From: Antennarius striatus
Taxonomy: Eukaryota; Chordata; Actinopteri; Lophiiformes; Antennariidae
NCBI RefSeq assembly: GCF_040054535.1
Contig: NC_090784.1
Coordinates: 7,834,501 to 7,898,500, forward strand
DNA length: 64,000 bases
Direction: 5' to 3'
Both the position numbers and the translations under genes were made by a program. The notes below the pieces were generated by a model. It saw only the letters and a list, made by a program, of their open reading frames with translations. It ran no database searches and was not told the DNA's origin. Positions 1 to 24,782 of the stretch are shown piece after piece. Each line of letters begins with the position of its first letter. The stretch's first letter is position 1.

Positions 1-903
1 GCAACTGTTCAGTGCAAGTGTTATTTAATGTACTACAGAACTACAAAACGTGGATGTGTAGTGACAACACATTATTTATAAAATCGCAATGAGTATCTTT
101 GCCCTTAGACTTGTAATTGTTCTCCAGAAATCTGCAGGCATGTTGAAAGTCATGAGCTTGAATCATATAATTATGTGTACAAAGTTTTTATGTGCAAATT
201 AAAAGGGAAATAACACAAATATATCTTTGGAAAATGTTTTTTTGTTTTGTTTGGATTTGCATTTTGAAAAACACATCTGTGTGCAGGAGCGGGGGTCATG
301 ACCACTCATCTATCCTTCAGCACACAGTAACTTTATCAAACATCCATTCATCCCATACCAGCAAATAAGTGACATCTTCAGAGGGTATAAAGAATAAACA
401 ACATTAAAATCTTTTTCACCCAAGATTTTTTCCTCTTAAAAGGTTGGATGTCCATGTATATTAAGTCATGATGTTTAGATGGTTTTAAATTATACAGATT
501 ATTATGGGTATTATAGTGTACTGGGTGCACCTCGGCCTATGTCAAACACATCACCTTCAATTTAGAGACAATGCAGTACAATCAACTTGAATTACCTGTT
601 TTTGCTTTGATTTTTTTTTACAATTTTCATAGAATGTTCAATTGGTCTGGTATTTTTATTTATTTATTATTTTATGTTATGGTCTAACTGAGTCATGCAG
701 AAGGACAAACTCTGCAAACAGAAAAGCAGGATGAATGACAGAAGACTCATGGTAGAAGGGAGAAAGCTTAGCGGGCGGAAAGAAAGGAATAAAACAGAGA
801 GGCTGGCAGACAGAAAATTTGTGGACACAAAGGGTGGGAATGTCATTGATCTCCCAGAGGACAATACAAAACTGGACCCTCTGCAATGCTACTGCCAGCC
901 CTA
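1..903. other. No gene seen
   Basis: AT-rich sequence with no convincing exon. The open frames at 667-904 run into the (AC)n array and show no family resemblance. Confidence 0.5.
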
Positions 904-1065
<162 letters not shown>

Positions 1066-1235
1066 GGTCAGGCCTTTTGGGTGTGGTGGTGAATAGAGAC
1101 TAATTCCTATTCAGTCAGTTAGAAACTGTCTAAGTCTATAGAGAACCATTGTCAGAGAGTTAAACCCAGCCGGCCTCACGTAACATCAGGCCACAGAACT
1201 CCTATCCATTTCATTGGCTTTGTTTCAGAGAGTAG

Positions 1236-2200
1236 AGTAGAGTAGAGTAGAACTTTATTGATCCCTTAATGAGGTTCCATCAGGGAAATTGACTTCTCTG
1301 TCGTACACACAGCACAGTGACCACGCAAAAGCAAACAGAAAAAGCACATAGAAAGTAGTACCAACACCTAGAAAGAATAAAAATAACCAACCATGAAATA
1401 TACAAATGAAAAGGCATAAATAGGCATATGAAAGTTAAAGTGTTTCTAGTGCTTGTAGTGTTTATGGTTATTGTGCATATCATGTGAAGGAGATGGCGCT
1501 CACAGCTCCAAAACTTGTATAGTGTAATGGGTGCACGGTAGTGGCAAAGATCAAAAAATCAGTTAACCGGCACTCACAGATAAATACCTAAATAATTTAT
1601 TATGGGCAAATCATGGACGCGTTTCAGCAAACAGCCTTCATCAGCGTGAACAAGAACAATAGAACTGACATCCATCATAAACAGGTGAGGTCAGAGTCAA
1701 GTACCAATCAGCACAGAGAACACATGATTAACTAACAGAATTCATTTGTGGAAAAACCATCCTGACACAGCCTCTTCAAATCAGGAGGTGCGTCAGAACA
1801 AACAATCAAATCTTATAAGGCAAGATATTGCCCATAAGAAATTATTTAAGTATTTATCTGTGAGTGCCGGTTAACTGATTTTTTTGATATTATGCATATC
1901 ATCCCTCAGCTCTTGTGTGGACCCTCGCCTTCTTCATCTCCCCCAGAGACGAGTTGAGCAGTTTAATGGCTCGGGGGATGAAGGAGTTTTTCAGTCTGGT
2001 AGTCCTGCATGTTGGGAGGCGCAGCCTCTGGCTGGTCAGGCTTCTCAGGCTCCTCTGGTTGTTGTTAACGGTGTGCAGAGGGTGGCTGACATCGTCCATT
2101 ATGTCCAGCAGTTTTTCCAGAGTTCTCCTCTCTGCCACCATTGCCAGAGGGTCCAGCTTCATCCTGACCACTGAGTTTTCTGATCAGTTTCATTAATGCT
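1236..2200 (-). mobile_element. L2/CR1-like LINE 3' end, split by a DNA element
   Basis: On the minus strand, 2171-1903 encodes the reverse transcriptase tail (DDVSHPLHTV, RLKNSFIPRAIKLLNSSLGE) and 1483-1236 is the 3' UTR. That UTR ends in the fish LINE tail (GGGATCAATAAAGTTCTACT in minus-strand reading) plus a (TCTAC)n run. A terminal-inverted-repeat element interrupts the two halves. Confidence 0.75.
1484..1892. mobile_element. Non-autonomous inverted-repeat DNA element nested in a LINE
   Basis: Inverted arms of about 55 bases: 1549-1607 (TCAGTTAACCGGCACTCACA inside) pairs with 1831-1889 with about three differences. The whole insert is flanked by a possible 10-base target duplication TGCATATCAT (1474-1483 and 1893-1902). 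There is no coding capacity. The left arm is preceded by about 65 bases that have no partner on the right. Family not determined. Confidence 0.7.
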
Positions 2201-2744
2201 TCATAAGGTATATGGTAAATTTCAAAAAGCTGTCAGCCTCCACTTCATTTTCCAGTGTTGCATTAAATTATGGAAGACAAAGCTGAAGTGATCACAGAGT
2301 TTATCTTTAGATCACTCTTTTGGAAATGTTTTCATTGTTTAAAGGTTTTTTTTTCATGCAGTCAAAGGCCCTAATATAGAGTTTACATTGTTGGTCAGCA
2401 AACATGGAACTCAAGAAGAGACGTTAAATAGTAACTGTTTCCTTTTCTTCTTGACTTGTTTTCTGTGTCTTCCTCCCCGTCCCACTCTTCACAGAGCTCC
2501 ACTCAATAAGGTCGTAGTGTCTACTTACTGCCTCTGTTAAGGAAGTAATGGGATTAGTTAGGTTGTTTGTTTGTAAGCAGGGTTAGGTAGAAACCAATTG
2601 GCAGATTTGCATGAAATTTTCAACAATTGACTGTAATATACTCTACAAGTGACTGAATGTTGTAATTGTTCTGGATTATAATCTGGATTTTGGAATTTTT
2701 TTCTAATGGTTTTTTAAATTCTGTTGCTACTATTTCTATTGCAG

Positions 2745-15244
<12,500 letters not shown>

Positions 15245-16160
15245 CATGGGAAAAATCATTTCAAAGATCCAGTCAGATCGAACATGGCCCAGGCTACTTC
15301 TCCAGCACCATAAATACTTTATTGTCAAGTTTACTGGACTATTTATTTGCATGTTTGTGCTGCTGCTGTTGTTGTATCAAATGGTACCTGTAAAACTTGA
15401 CTCACTCAGGTTTCTGCAGGAAAGCAGTTAGATGAGTCATGTCTACATGACCACTGTGCTAGTTTGTCGAAAACAATCAAAAAAGCGAGAAAACAAAACA
15501 AAAACAATAACACGCCCACTGAGGTGTCAGAATGGAGTACCTCCTACTGGTTTGAACTTGATTTTTTGATCAATAACTGTGCTGCGTCTGCTTATAGTTT
15601 GTCCATGTGTAACTACTGCCACCTAGTGGTCCCATCCACTCACTGTTTATGTAGCTGCGGGGGATAGGCGCTTTAGGAAGGAAGCAGCAAAGCTTCTACT
15701 CTCTGATTGGTTGGCGAGATCGCAGCATTGTCTCTTCTCTAAATTTTATACCCATTTAAAACAGAAATGGTCTTCGTTGCTCTGTTACATCCTTGTTGTA
15801 AACTGTGCAGGATGTTGTCTCACTCATTTAAAGAAGAGAATCATTTTCTTTGCTCACCCTAAATCTTAGTTTGCCTCATGTATGCACAATCTAGTGACAT
15901 GGTAGTAAATGATATGGAGATATAAAACGAACTCAGTTTACATTGGTGTGGATTCTCAGTCATTTGGGTCAACCTGGGGGGGGGGGGGGGGGTTATATGA
16001 AAGAAAGATTTAGCAATCACAGGCCGGATTCTTTTTTAGGTTGATGTTAAGCCCAATGAACCTAAATTCCAGACATTGAACGTTCATATTTAAAACAAAC
16101 TTTAAAAAAGTGAACATTTAATTTTCTGTTCCAATTATTTTATTAACTATTGTATTATTA

Positions 16161-16689
16161 TGTCTATTAAAGGGACAGTAAAGTCAAAATAAACCAGGTC
16201 TGTATTTGAAATACATAAGTTACCAAAATGAATTGGTGTTTTTTTTTGTTTTTTATGATCAATAGGGACTTGAAACGAAATTTAGTTTTGGCATGACAGC
16301 GGAACTGACGCACCCGTAAACATCAGGGTGAATAAATATCAATGCCGATAAAGCAAGTGACAAGGTAACAAGCCGACATTTTCACTAATATTTATCACGA
16401 TATAATCTAAAATCATGTCATCATCATCAGATACTGAGGACGAGTTCCCTGTGAATCCACCTGGGGGGTAATTATCCCGGGTAATTATCACCCGATGTCT
16501 GAGCAGGATGAGAGTTTGGACATCTAGCGACTCATCCCAGGTGTCTTCATCTGAATCACACTCTGACAGAGATATCCAACTAGTTACAATGTTCCCTTTG
16601 GGTTTACTGTGTGTATGGAAAAGTTAATCGTGCTACCGATGCTAGCGCTCTAGCCCATCAATGGGATTTTCCACATTACGTTAGCAGAA
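16161..16689. other. Possible worn DNA element with a short ATG frame
   Basis: Begins TTAAAGGGACAGTAAAGTCA, a repeat-like start, and holds an 18-codon frame beginning MSSSSDTEDEFP. It may be the 5' end of a transposon gene; not resolved. Confidence 0.3.
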
Positions 16690-17310
16690 TCCCTTAGCTT
16701 ATTTAAGAGTAAACTAAAAACCCTCCTCTTTGATAGAGCCTACAATTAAAATAACACACACCCCACTAGATATGCTGTTATAGCCCTAGGCTGCTGAGGG
16801 TATTTTTCTCCAATACTCTGGAGCTTCTGTCACTTCTTTCTTTATCTTTCTATGCTTCTAGAATTTATTATTATTGTCAAATTACACTCTTTGTCTGCAC
16901 AATACTGCCGCTGTCTTTGTACCTCTGTTAAACAGGTGGAGAACACAGATTGAAGACAGGATATCGAAAGGCCTGGAAATCCCGCCCCCAATTCAGCGAC
17001 AGTGCACTATGGACATTAAACTCAAACTGGCCTTATTGCCACTCTCTCTCTCTCTCCCTCCGTCTCTTTTACTTGACCTATCGCTCTCCCCAGTGTATTT
17101 CTCTTTCCCAACCAACAGGTCAAGGCAGATGACCGCCCTCCAGAGTCTGGGTCCTGCCCGGAGTTTCTTCCTAAATGAGGGAGTTTTTCCTCTCCACCGT
17201 CGCTTATGCTTGCTCTGGAGGGCATTGCTGGCTTTTTATCTGTAAAGCGCTTTGAATTGAATTGTCAGATGTGATTAAGTGCTATATAAATAAAAGTTGA
17301 TTGATTGATA
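16690..17310 (+). mobile_element. Interspersed retroposon 3' region ending in (TTGAT)n
   Basis: Contains the widely repeated fish text AGAGTAAACTAAAAACCCTC, GGCAGATGACCGCCCTCCAG, GAGTTTTTCCTCTCCACCGT and GTGCTATATAAATAAAAGTT, then a TTGAT repeat tail. The class is judged LINE-like from the tail; I cannot name the family. Confidence 0.5.
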
Positions 17311-19283
17311 ATGGCTGCTGCTGACTGATGAAGTGAAGTATGTCGCCAATGACGTATGACCCCACATGACCACAGGATGCGGAAGCTGCTGCAGCACAGA
17401 TTTGAAGGTTTTCTGACCAAAGGGATGATGCTAGACATCCAAAAAAAAAAATTCTTCTTTTATTATTCATAATGATGAACAACATACAGTATATGTCACC
17501 TAAAATTTTGTTTATTGTATCTAAATGTTTATGTAAATATTTAAGGAAAATACATTAACACATAATTAACTTTTATCATAAATATTATGATGATTTCTAT
17601 ATCAGGCCAGCAGAGAAGGCCTTGCTGGCCCTGACTGCCCACCACTGATAAAACGTACCATTAACACCTCATGGATTCAGATTTCATGTAATGTCAAAAT
17701 CACTCAGCAAATATCAGATTAAATGAACAGTTTGCTCTGGTGTCAGACTTCATGTGGTCTTTACATCTTTCCTGTTGGTGCATCATTTGCACTGTTTCAT
17801 CCTACTTTTATCCACGTCTCTGCAATCTTCTGAGCAGGAAACAAACACACCACTGGCCCATTAACAGCGACAAAAAGAACACTGTTCAGTGTGGACACAT
17901 TCATTCTGTTCTGCTCAACAATAAGGATGTGATTCAGCAGAGGTAGAGATGTAAAAACCAGAGGGGAGGTGACCCCCCCCCCAACCAATCACACCCTATA
18001 GCTTCCCCGCCCTGTTCTTTAATTAGTCAGCAAAGAAATATGGATAAAAAATAGACAACATCCAACACAGAAAAATTAATGGCAGCATACACCAAGCAAC
18101 AACTGCACAATTGAACACAGCAGAACTGGCTCTTACAGCCAAACAGAGATGGTTGGAGGGAGGAGCAGCACAAACTGTCCACGTCTGACAGGGAGACAAA
18201 CAAACCACCAGTTGCCAACCACTCCCCACAAAGGTCCCTACATTCTTCACATATTCACACCCTCACTCACCTCAATGGCTCACACAATGACCTGGCAGGA
18301 AAAAAAACAGGTGTTCTCATCTAATTTAAACCGGTTGATCTCATCCCACAACATGTGACCTGCCTATTTTCAATTGTTATACCTTTGCAATAGATGTATT
18401 TAATTATTCAGTATTACAGGTGTTCAAGTATTGTGTTTTATTTTAACATCAATATAAAACCATATTTTAGTCAGAAATAACCTATAAATATTCTGCTCCA
18501 CAGGGACTTTTCATATTTTGGAATATTTACACTTACGAAGTATTTATAGCAACAGGCAATAATATTTGTATTCATAGTTATTTATTTCTTACGAATCCCT
18601 CTTAGATGCATCTGGATCACTTCAGTGATCCAAACGCTGGCTTTAGTTTCACGTAAATAAGTCTGTCCACTGACCTTTCTGTAACAGCAGGAATGCTGTG
18701 AAGCAAGAAGGATGGATTTTAGGATTTTAGTGTATTTTTGGAAGAAAGGTACTTTCCTCCGACTTTGCTTAATAAAGCTGGCTGTTTTGGAATTTTATGT
18801 AGATATTCATCATAGAATGACAACTGAGCTCTATCTAGCTATCTAGTACCCACACCATCGGTCACGTGTTATGGACAGCCTCACATATGGTGGTATGAAA
18901 TGTCAAAGTGCAAATTTTGATGTTCATTTACTGATAATGATCCCTATCCAGCCCAAAGCTAGGGGGCTTTAGCTCACTAACCCCAGAATTTTATTGCAAA
19001 ACAAAATTCCCAGATGAAGACAAAGGCAATTATAACAATCACAACAACGTGGGCATCAACAGCATTTCTAAAAGAAACAAACTACTCTATCAAATTTGAA
19101 TCCTCTTCTGACATGCCTTATTTAAATAAAGAAATTGGAAAAAAAAAAACCCTCCATGTCTCAATCTAAAAAGGATTAACGTATCTCTACATGTCTACTT
19201 GTCTATTTCCTCTTTTGACTCAGGGACTAGACAGTGGTGATACCACATCTTAGTATGTCTGTGTAGGTTCTCAGTTATCTAGG
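17311..19283. other. No gene seen
   Basis: Unassigned sequence; short open frames only, none with a recognisable domain. Confidence 0.45.
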
Positions 19284-19501
19284 TACAGTATTTTCCACAC
19301 TATAAGGCGCACCTAAAAGCCTTTAATTTTCTCAATTTCTTATAATCCAATGTGCATTATATATGAAAAAAGTTTTAAAATAGACCATTCATTGAAGATG
19401 AGTTCTCAGATGTGTTTTATAATCCAGTGCACTTTATGTATGACATTTTTTGACGGTGCGCCTTATAATCCAGTGCTCCTTTTAGTGTGGAAAATACTGT
19501 A
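19284..19501. mobile_element. TA-flanked MITE, copy 1
   Basis: TACAGTATTTTCCACACTAT at the left and TAGTGTGGAAAATACTGTA at the right are near-perfect inverted ends. The interior repeats AAGGCGCAC and TTATAATCCAGTG blocks. It is related to 50176-50706. Confidence 0.75.
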
Positions 19502-20438
19502 ATGGTTAACCAAAGCTGTTTAAATCAATCCACTGGACTTTAAGAAAGTTTCTTGAAGATGTTTCTCCTCTGATCCACGAGGTTACTTCAGTTCTGGTGC
19601 ATTTCTGAATTTAATAAAATTAATAATAGTATAGATTTTGCCCCATATACCGACTTTAAAAAACAAACAAGAAATGCTTTCTTATGAAGGACGGATGTGA
19701 ACTAAAAGCAGACCAAACAGTTCAAGTCTTCAACTTTCCTTCCAATTATTGTTTCTCTTCCTACTAAGGCTGATGGAAAATGTAATGATAATCCTTCTAT
19801 TAATAGAATCTGGCTGCCTGCCACTAGATCCACATTCAGTACAGGTGCGCTGATTTAAACATTGGAATTTTTTTGACAATGAAAATTACCCTTTTGGAAA
19901 TTAGCCAAAGCATAGCACACACATCAAGTCTGTCTTCCACCCCCTCATGGCAGCATGATTGATCTGAAAGTCAAAAAAAAACCCAACAAGTTTTTGATCA
20001 CATTTTTTGATTAGTGTATCCTGGATACTATTTTTGGATATTACACAACAGTGTGGCAGTGGGGTTTGTTAGGGGCTCAGTGATTGGCCAAGAAGAGACT
20101 AATGCCAGGGAGATACAGCAACATTATGATACGTGTTGTGCTTTATGACAGGTGTTGCTCTCAGGATACTGCTGGCTTTAGAAAGAGTCTGGTTCAATCG
20201 TATAACAGGAAATGAAAAGGATGGAATTAAATCTAATAATCCTTTTGTGATACTAAACCTCCAGCACAAAGGAATCACGTAGGTGATTTTTGGTTATCTT
20301 GAAATGAGGAAATGTTCTTCACAAAAACATTGATCACATGGGAAGAGGCGTCATGGAATCTCAATACTGATCATAGAAAAACAAATGATAACAAAACAGT
20401 ATGCCTGATACATTTTCATCACAATGATATCAGTAACT
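19502..20438. other. No gene seen
   Basis: Unassigned AT-rich sequence between a MITE and a SINE. Confidence 0.45.
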
Positions 20439-20660
20439 GGCGGAGGTGGTGCTGTGGGCAGCGCTGTCGCCTCCGAGCAAGAAGGTTCAGGGTTCAATCC
20501 CCTCTTTGCGGAGTTTGCATGTTGTCCAGACTTCTGCCACCTTCAAAAACATGCAGCTTAGGTGAGCGTGCGAGTGGTTGTTTGTGTTTCACGTGCCTCT
20601 AGGGTGTGCCCCACCCCTCGCCCACAGATAGGCTGCACTAGACCTGAGACCTGCAAGGTG
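20439..20660 (+). mobile_element. tRNA-headed SINE (DANA-like)
   Basis: GGCGGAGGTGGTGCTGTGGG head, GGTTCAATCCC B-box-like motif, AAAAACATGCAG body and GATAGGCTGCA near the end. Confidence 0.6.
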
Positions 20661-20865
20661 AAAATGTGACTGAAGATGAGATGATTGCGGTTGTCTCAGA
20701 TCAAGAAAATGGATTGATATAATTAACTTGTCTTTCCAACATCATCTGTACCATTTTATCTGGATTTTCTACTATTTTTCTATTTAACTCATATTCCAAT
20801 TTTTGTAATTTAGTAATGTTTTTCAGTCTGTAAAAATAAAACAAATAAAAAAGTAAAATACTTTT

Positions 20866-20985
20866 CTGGGCGGCCCGATGGCCCGGTTCGAGTCCCAGTC
20901 TGTGTGAGTTTGCATCCATTCATTCATCTATCCTGTTTCACAAAAAGGCAAAACACCATACCTGCTCATGCTCACATCTGAGGAC
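20866..20985 (+). mobile_element. SINE fragment
   Basis: GGGCGGCCCGATGGCCCGGT runs into GGTTCGAGTCCCAGTCTGTG, a truncated copy of the same SINE head, followed by a short 3' piece. Confidence 0.45.
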
Positions 20986-21058
20986 AATTTAGTGTGGATA
21001 GATTCTACGGCAGCTACAAAGAATCAGATCTTGGTTGTCTTTGACGTGTTCGATTTCC

Positions 21059-21375
21059 GGCGGCACGGTGGTGTAGTGGGTAGCGCTGTCGCCGCACAGC
21101 AAGGTGGGTCCGGGTTCAAGTCTCGCTCTGCGAGGAGTTTACATGTTCTTCCCGTGTCTGCTTGGGTTCTCTCCGGGTCCTCCGGTTTCCTCCCACCTCC
21201 AAAAACATGCACTTCAGGCAAATTGGCTGGATTCAGCTTGCCCGTAGCTATGTGTGTGTGTCTGTGCATCCTTGTTTGTCTGCATGTGGCTGTGGGGTGC
21301 ACTTGCGTCGCTCCCGGAGTGTCCCCTGCCTCACGCCCCCAGTCGGCTGGGATAGGCCGAGTAAGCAGGTAATGA
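21059..21375 (+). mobile_element. tRNA-headed SINE, near full length
   Basis: GGCGGCACGGTGGTGTAGTG head, GGGTTCAAGTCTC B-box-like motif, CCAAAAACATGCACTTCAGG, and GGCTGGGATAGGCCGAGTAA at the end. It is one of the best-kept copies in the window. Confidence 0.7.
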
Positions 21376-21509
21376 CGCTGAATGAAAATTATTCTGGTTT
21401 GTCCTCTCTTTTATTTCCTTGTCTACCCTGAGACTATAAAAGTCTCCACTCTGAATGCAGGTGTGGGGTGTGTTGGTTTGGATTCTGGTAGGTCGTATTT
21501 TCATCTGTC

Positions 21510-21620
21510 CTCTGCTTGAGGACAGGTGACGAACATGTAAACTCCGCACAGAGCAAGACTTGAACCCGGAACCACCTTGCTGTGCGGCGACAGCGCTACC
21601 GACTGCACTACCGTCTACAG
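21510..21620 (-). mobile_element. SINE head, inverted
   Basis: CTTGAACCCGGAACCACCTT and GCTGTGCGGCGACAGCGCTA are the reversed head of the SINE at 21059. The two form an inverted pair about 130 bases apart. Confidence 0.6.
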
Positions 21621-22035
21621 GATACCACATGTTCCCTGAACAAAACCTGTAGTGGTTCAGACACACACACACACACACACTGGTGACACTCATCTTTGTG
21701 TATTATACTTTATATAAATTAATTTTCACGGACACCACAGCTCGACAGAGAGGTAACACCAATTCTGTATCTGATGAAATGTGAAATACAGTCCTTTCTA
21801 CTCCAGAGTTTTGCCAAATAGTACATGCTAGTAAGAATTTACTCCTTCCTATTTTTGTCCATTTCGTCTATCATTTAATTTTTTGTTTTCCTTTCTCAAC
21901 ACACTGCTATGCAAGCAGCAGATACCAGTAGATAGCATGCCAGGAGAACTACAGAAGACAGACAGTAGCTGCGGGAGATGACAGTTCAGCCCCGAAAAGT
22001 TTTTAGGCCCGATCTTATCTCTATTTAATTCCAAT

Positions 22036-22096
22036 AAACATGTGCCATAAGAGTCTCATTTACAGTTTACTGAAACTCAATCTTGAAGGACTTTCC
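22036..22096 (+). repeat. Relic of upstream flank of a lectin-array unit
   Basis: AAACATGTGCCATAAGAGTC and the following bases, down to GAAGGACTTTCC, match 27803-27866 in the copy B upstream flank with few differences. A SINE head begins immediately after it. Confidence 0.5.
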
Positions 22097-22245
22097 GGCG
22101 GACACGAGTTCGAATCCCGTGTGTGTGTGTGCATAGTTGTATGTCTTTGTGTGTGGCTCCGTGGTGCACTGGCGTCGTGCCCGGAGTGTCCCCCCCCCCC
22201 CCCCCCGCTGAGATAGGCTCCGGCTCCCCGTTACCCGCTGCGGGT
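22096..22245 (+). mobile_element. SINE with internal deletion
   Basis: CGGCGGACACGAGTTCGAAT (head joined to B-box) is followed by GTGGTGCACTGGCGTCGTGC, an internal C run and GATAGGCTCCGGCTCCCCGT. It sits directly on the lectin-flank relic. Confidence 0.55.
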
Positions 22246-22460
22246 CATATATATTTCACTCCATCTCATTTTGTCCATTTCCTCTGTCATTTTCATATTT
22301 TTTTTCATTTCTCAACACACTGCTGTGCAACCAGTAGATAGCATGGCTGGAGAACTACACAAGACACACAGTAGTTGAGGGAGATGAAACTTCAGCATTG
22401 AAAAGTCTGCAGTCAAATTAATACCTCCAGACAAACTGCAGATACAATAAACAGGAATAT

Positions 22461-22472
22461 ATATATATATAT

Positions 22473-22527
<55 letters not shown>

Positions 22528-22545
22528 CACATATATATATATATA
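22461..22545. repeat. (AT)n microsatellite
   Basis: AT units interrupted by short CACA and ACATATAC pieces. Confidence 0.9.
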
Positions 22546-22993
22546 AAAGTATAATTTTCAGTATACAGTATTTTTCATTACCCACGCTGAAGTGAAGCAA
22601 CACATGAATGAACAGTCATTTATACATTTTGTCCCTGGTGTGTACTTCACTTTACTGTAATTCTGTATTCCTCTAATAAAATACCCTCTAGTGCCTGATT
22701 ATAAATCTATAATGGTATGCAAATTAATTTGGCTAATATTCACCCAATATTTATGTTCATGTCACATGTATTCAAACATTGTGTAAATTTACTTGTGCTC
22801 AAGCAACTTGATGAAAAACAAGACAATGTACAATGCAAAGGCTCAAATGTGAAATTCTTTTTGCTTTTGATCTAATGTAAAGCTGCACATTTGTATTTCG
22901 TTCATTTTTTTCAGTGGTTTGTTTATATATGTGACAAATTAAAGGTCATCCTTGATTCTGCTTCTCCAAAATACCTTGTTTGTTTTTTTGATA

Positions 22994-23350
22994 TACAGTG
23001 TGCCCTCATTCTTTGCAGTTAATGCGTTCCAGAAACCACACGCGATTAAGAATTTCCCCGATAGAGTGACAAACCACTTATCTTATTTTTTACAGTAATT
23101 TAAACATTTATGAACCCTCCCCATACTGATATTAAACCACCTTCTATCTGTATTACCTTTTCCCACACTCTTATCGACTGTTTAAAGCACTTTTGTGTCT
23201 CACGTAAGTCCAAGACTCAAGGAACCTAGCGCACTTCCGGATGCTGTCAGCCAATAAAATGCGCGTACGGTATCACGTGACTGCCTACCAAAACTCCCGA
23301 TGAGGTGAAGTTGCGAGCGTTGATGAGCGAATGCACGAGGGCGCACTGTA
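22994..23350. mobile_element. TA-flanked MITE (TACAGTG ends)
   Basis: Left TACAGTGTGCCCTCATTCTT pairs with the right end, which reads TACAGTGCGCCCTCGTGCAT in reverse complement. The interior includes TATCACGTGACTGCCTACC, shared with 32930-33060 in the opposite orientation. Confidence 0.65.
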
Positions 23351-24059
23351 TTATAAAATCTGTGTCTGGAGTTAATACAGGACAGATCTCTAATTCTCGC
23401 CATTCCCTGAACAACAACCGTCATTGGTCCTTTTATCTCGATGGAGAGGTGTACCATCAAAACATGAGACAATTTGTGGCATGAACAAAGTTTACTAAAG
23501 CAGTTCAGTAGTTACAAAGTTGGTAAGGATATAGTGGTGGGCTCTTCAACATGTACGGCAACAGAACACTAAAGAGGAACGCCAAATGTTCATTGACTGT
23601 GATCTTTATCAGTCTACCTCAGCCCAACGTTTATCAGTTGTTATCTGTGTGCCGTGTGTTTTTGTGTTTAGTTATGTGACAAACAAGGAAATAAATCTTG
23701 TGCTATCTAGGTTTGTGCAAGCAAACACCTTTGTATTCATTTCTATTGTTGAAATGGAAACTACATCGGAAAAAAAATCATGTGCCCCAGTCTGCTGTGT
23801 TTTGCAGCTGTTTGCTGATTGTAAAGACCAGCTTCAAGAGTGCTCGTGTAGAAATGTGGACATCCAACCAGCGTTTAGCAGATGTGCTGCTCATTGGTTG
23901 ATTCAGTTAACAGAGAAGGCTATATATGAATATCAGAGTCTGTATTAGCTGCAGGGGCATCCTAGACATGAATGCAAGCGTCAGAGTTATAACTACCACC
24001 TCTTTTTGACAGGAGATGCTGATTATTTGAATCTTTGTTTTTTTAATGATCTACATTGA
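23351..24059. other. No confident gene
   Basis: A 120-codon open frame at 23586-23948 is rich in Cys and has a hydrophobic start, but it matches no family I know and has no clear splice signals. It adjoins a MITE. Confidence 0.35.
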
Positions 24060-24752
24060 GTTTAGCCTCATTGTTGCACTACAGCTTGTAAAACTCGAGT
24101 CAAAAAAAATGTATAGGCCAAAAAACATCTTTGACCACCCTTACACAAAAATGTTTTATTCTTAGTCATTACTGTTACATGTAGCGTGTTACTGTGTAAA
24201 TTCTTTTTTATCTCATGACAACTTAAATTTGCGTGTGCGCATGTGTGTATTGCACATAAATACGTCTGAGCTGAAACCCTTCTTTTTCTGATGGACAAAG
24301 ATATCGCATGGCTAAAAAGGATTTTCATTTGGAATGTATTTAGAGTTTATATTTAGAGTTTATACACAGGTAAATGACACTAAACATTTGCAATAAGGCT
24401 GCATTTAAACTGCAGACATATCGGATACCAATCAGATTTCCTTCCATGTCCAATTTTTAGGGCTGACTGTTCACATTGTTTTTAGCAAGTGCCCAAATGT
24501 GATCTGGCTCTGTTCAGACTGGGCCTCATTATCAGCCGATCCTTTCTCAGAAGTGAACTGTTTGCATTTTTAAATGTCAGTACAAACAAAAGCTTCAAAA
24601 AATCATGTCCACTTCCTTCATCATCTTGAATTTACCAGAATTACAAAAAAAAAAGATAGCAGCAGGCGTGGTACTGAATGTTGTGAGAAACAGCATGGAG
24701 GAATGTCGGGAGGCAAATGAGGAAGAAAGAAGGTGTGGACATGCATATACCT

Positions 24753-24759
24753 TATAAAA
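24753..24759 (+). promoter_or_regulatory. TATA box of lectin copy A
   Basis: TATAAAA sits about 80 bases before the first splice donor at 24836 and about 240 bases before the start codon. The equivalent place in copy B also carries a TATA box, so each copy probably has its own start of transcription near 24783. Confidence 0.7.
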
Positions 24760-24782
24760 AGGTGGTATTTCAGTCTGTCCAC

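Larger units (their letters stand above)
21856..22410. repeat. Pair of about 140-bp direct repeats
   Basis: 21856-21992 and 22270-22410 share TTGTCCATTTC, TTTCTCAACACACTGCT, CAGTAGATAGCATG, GGAGAACTACA and GGGAGATGA. A SINE and a lectin-flank relic lie between them. Confidence 0.6.

Noticed and set aside
23586-23948. 120-codon Cys-rich frame with hydrophobic start
   Set aside because: No family resemblance, no splice or promoter context; too weak to call a gene.
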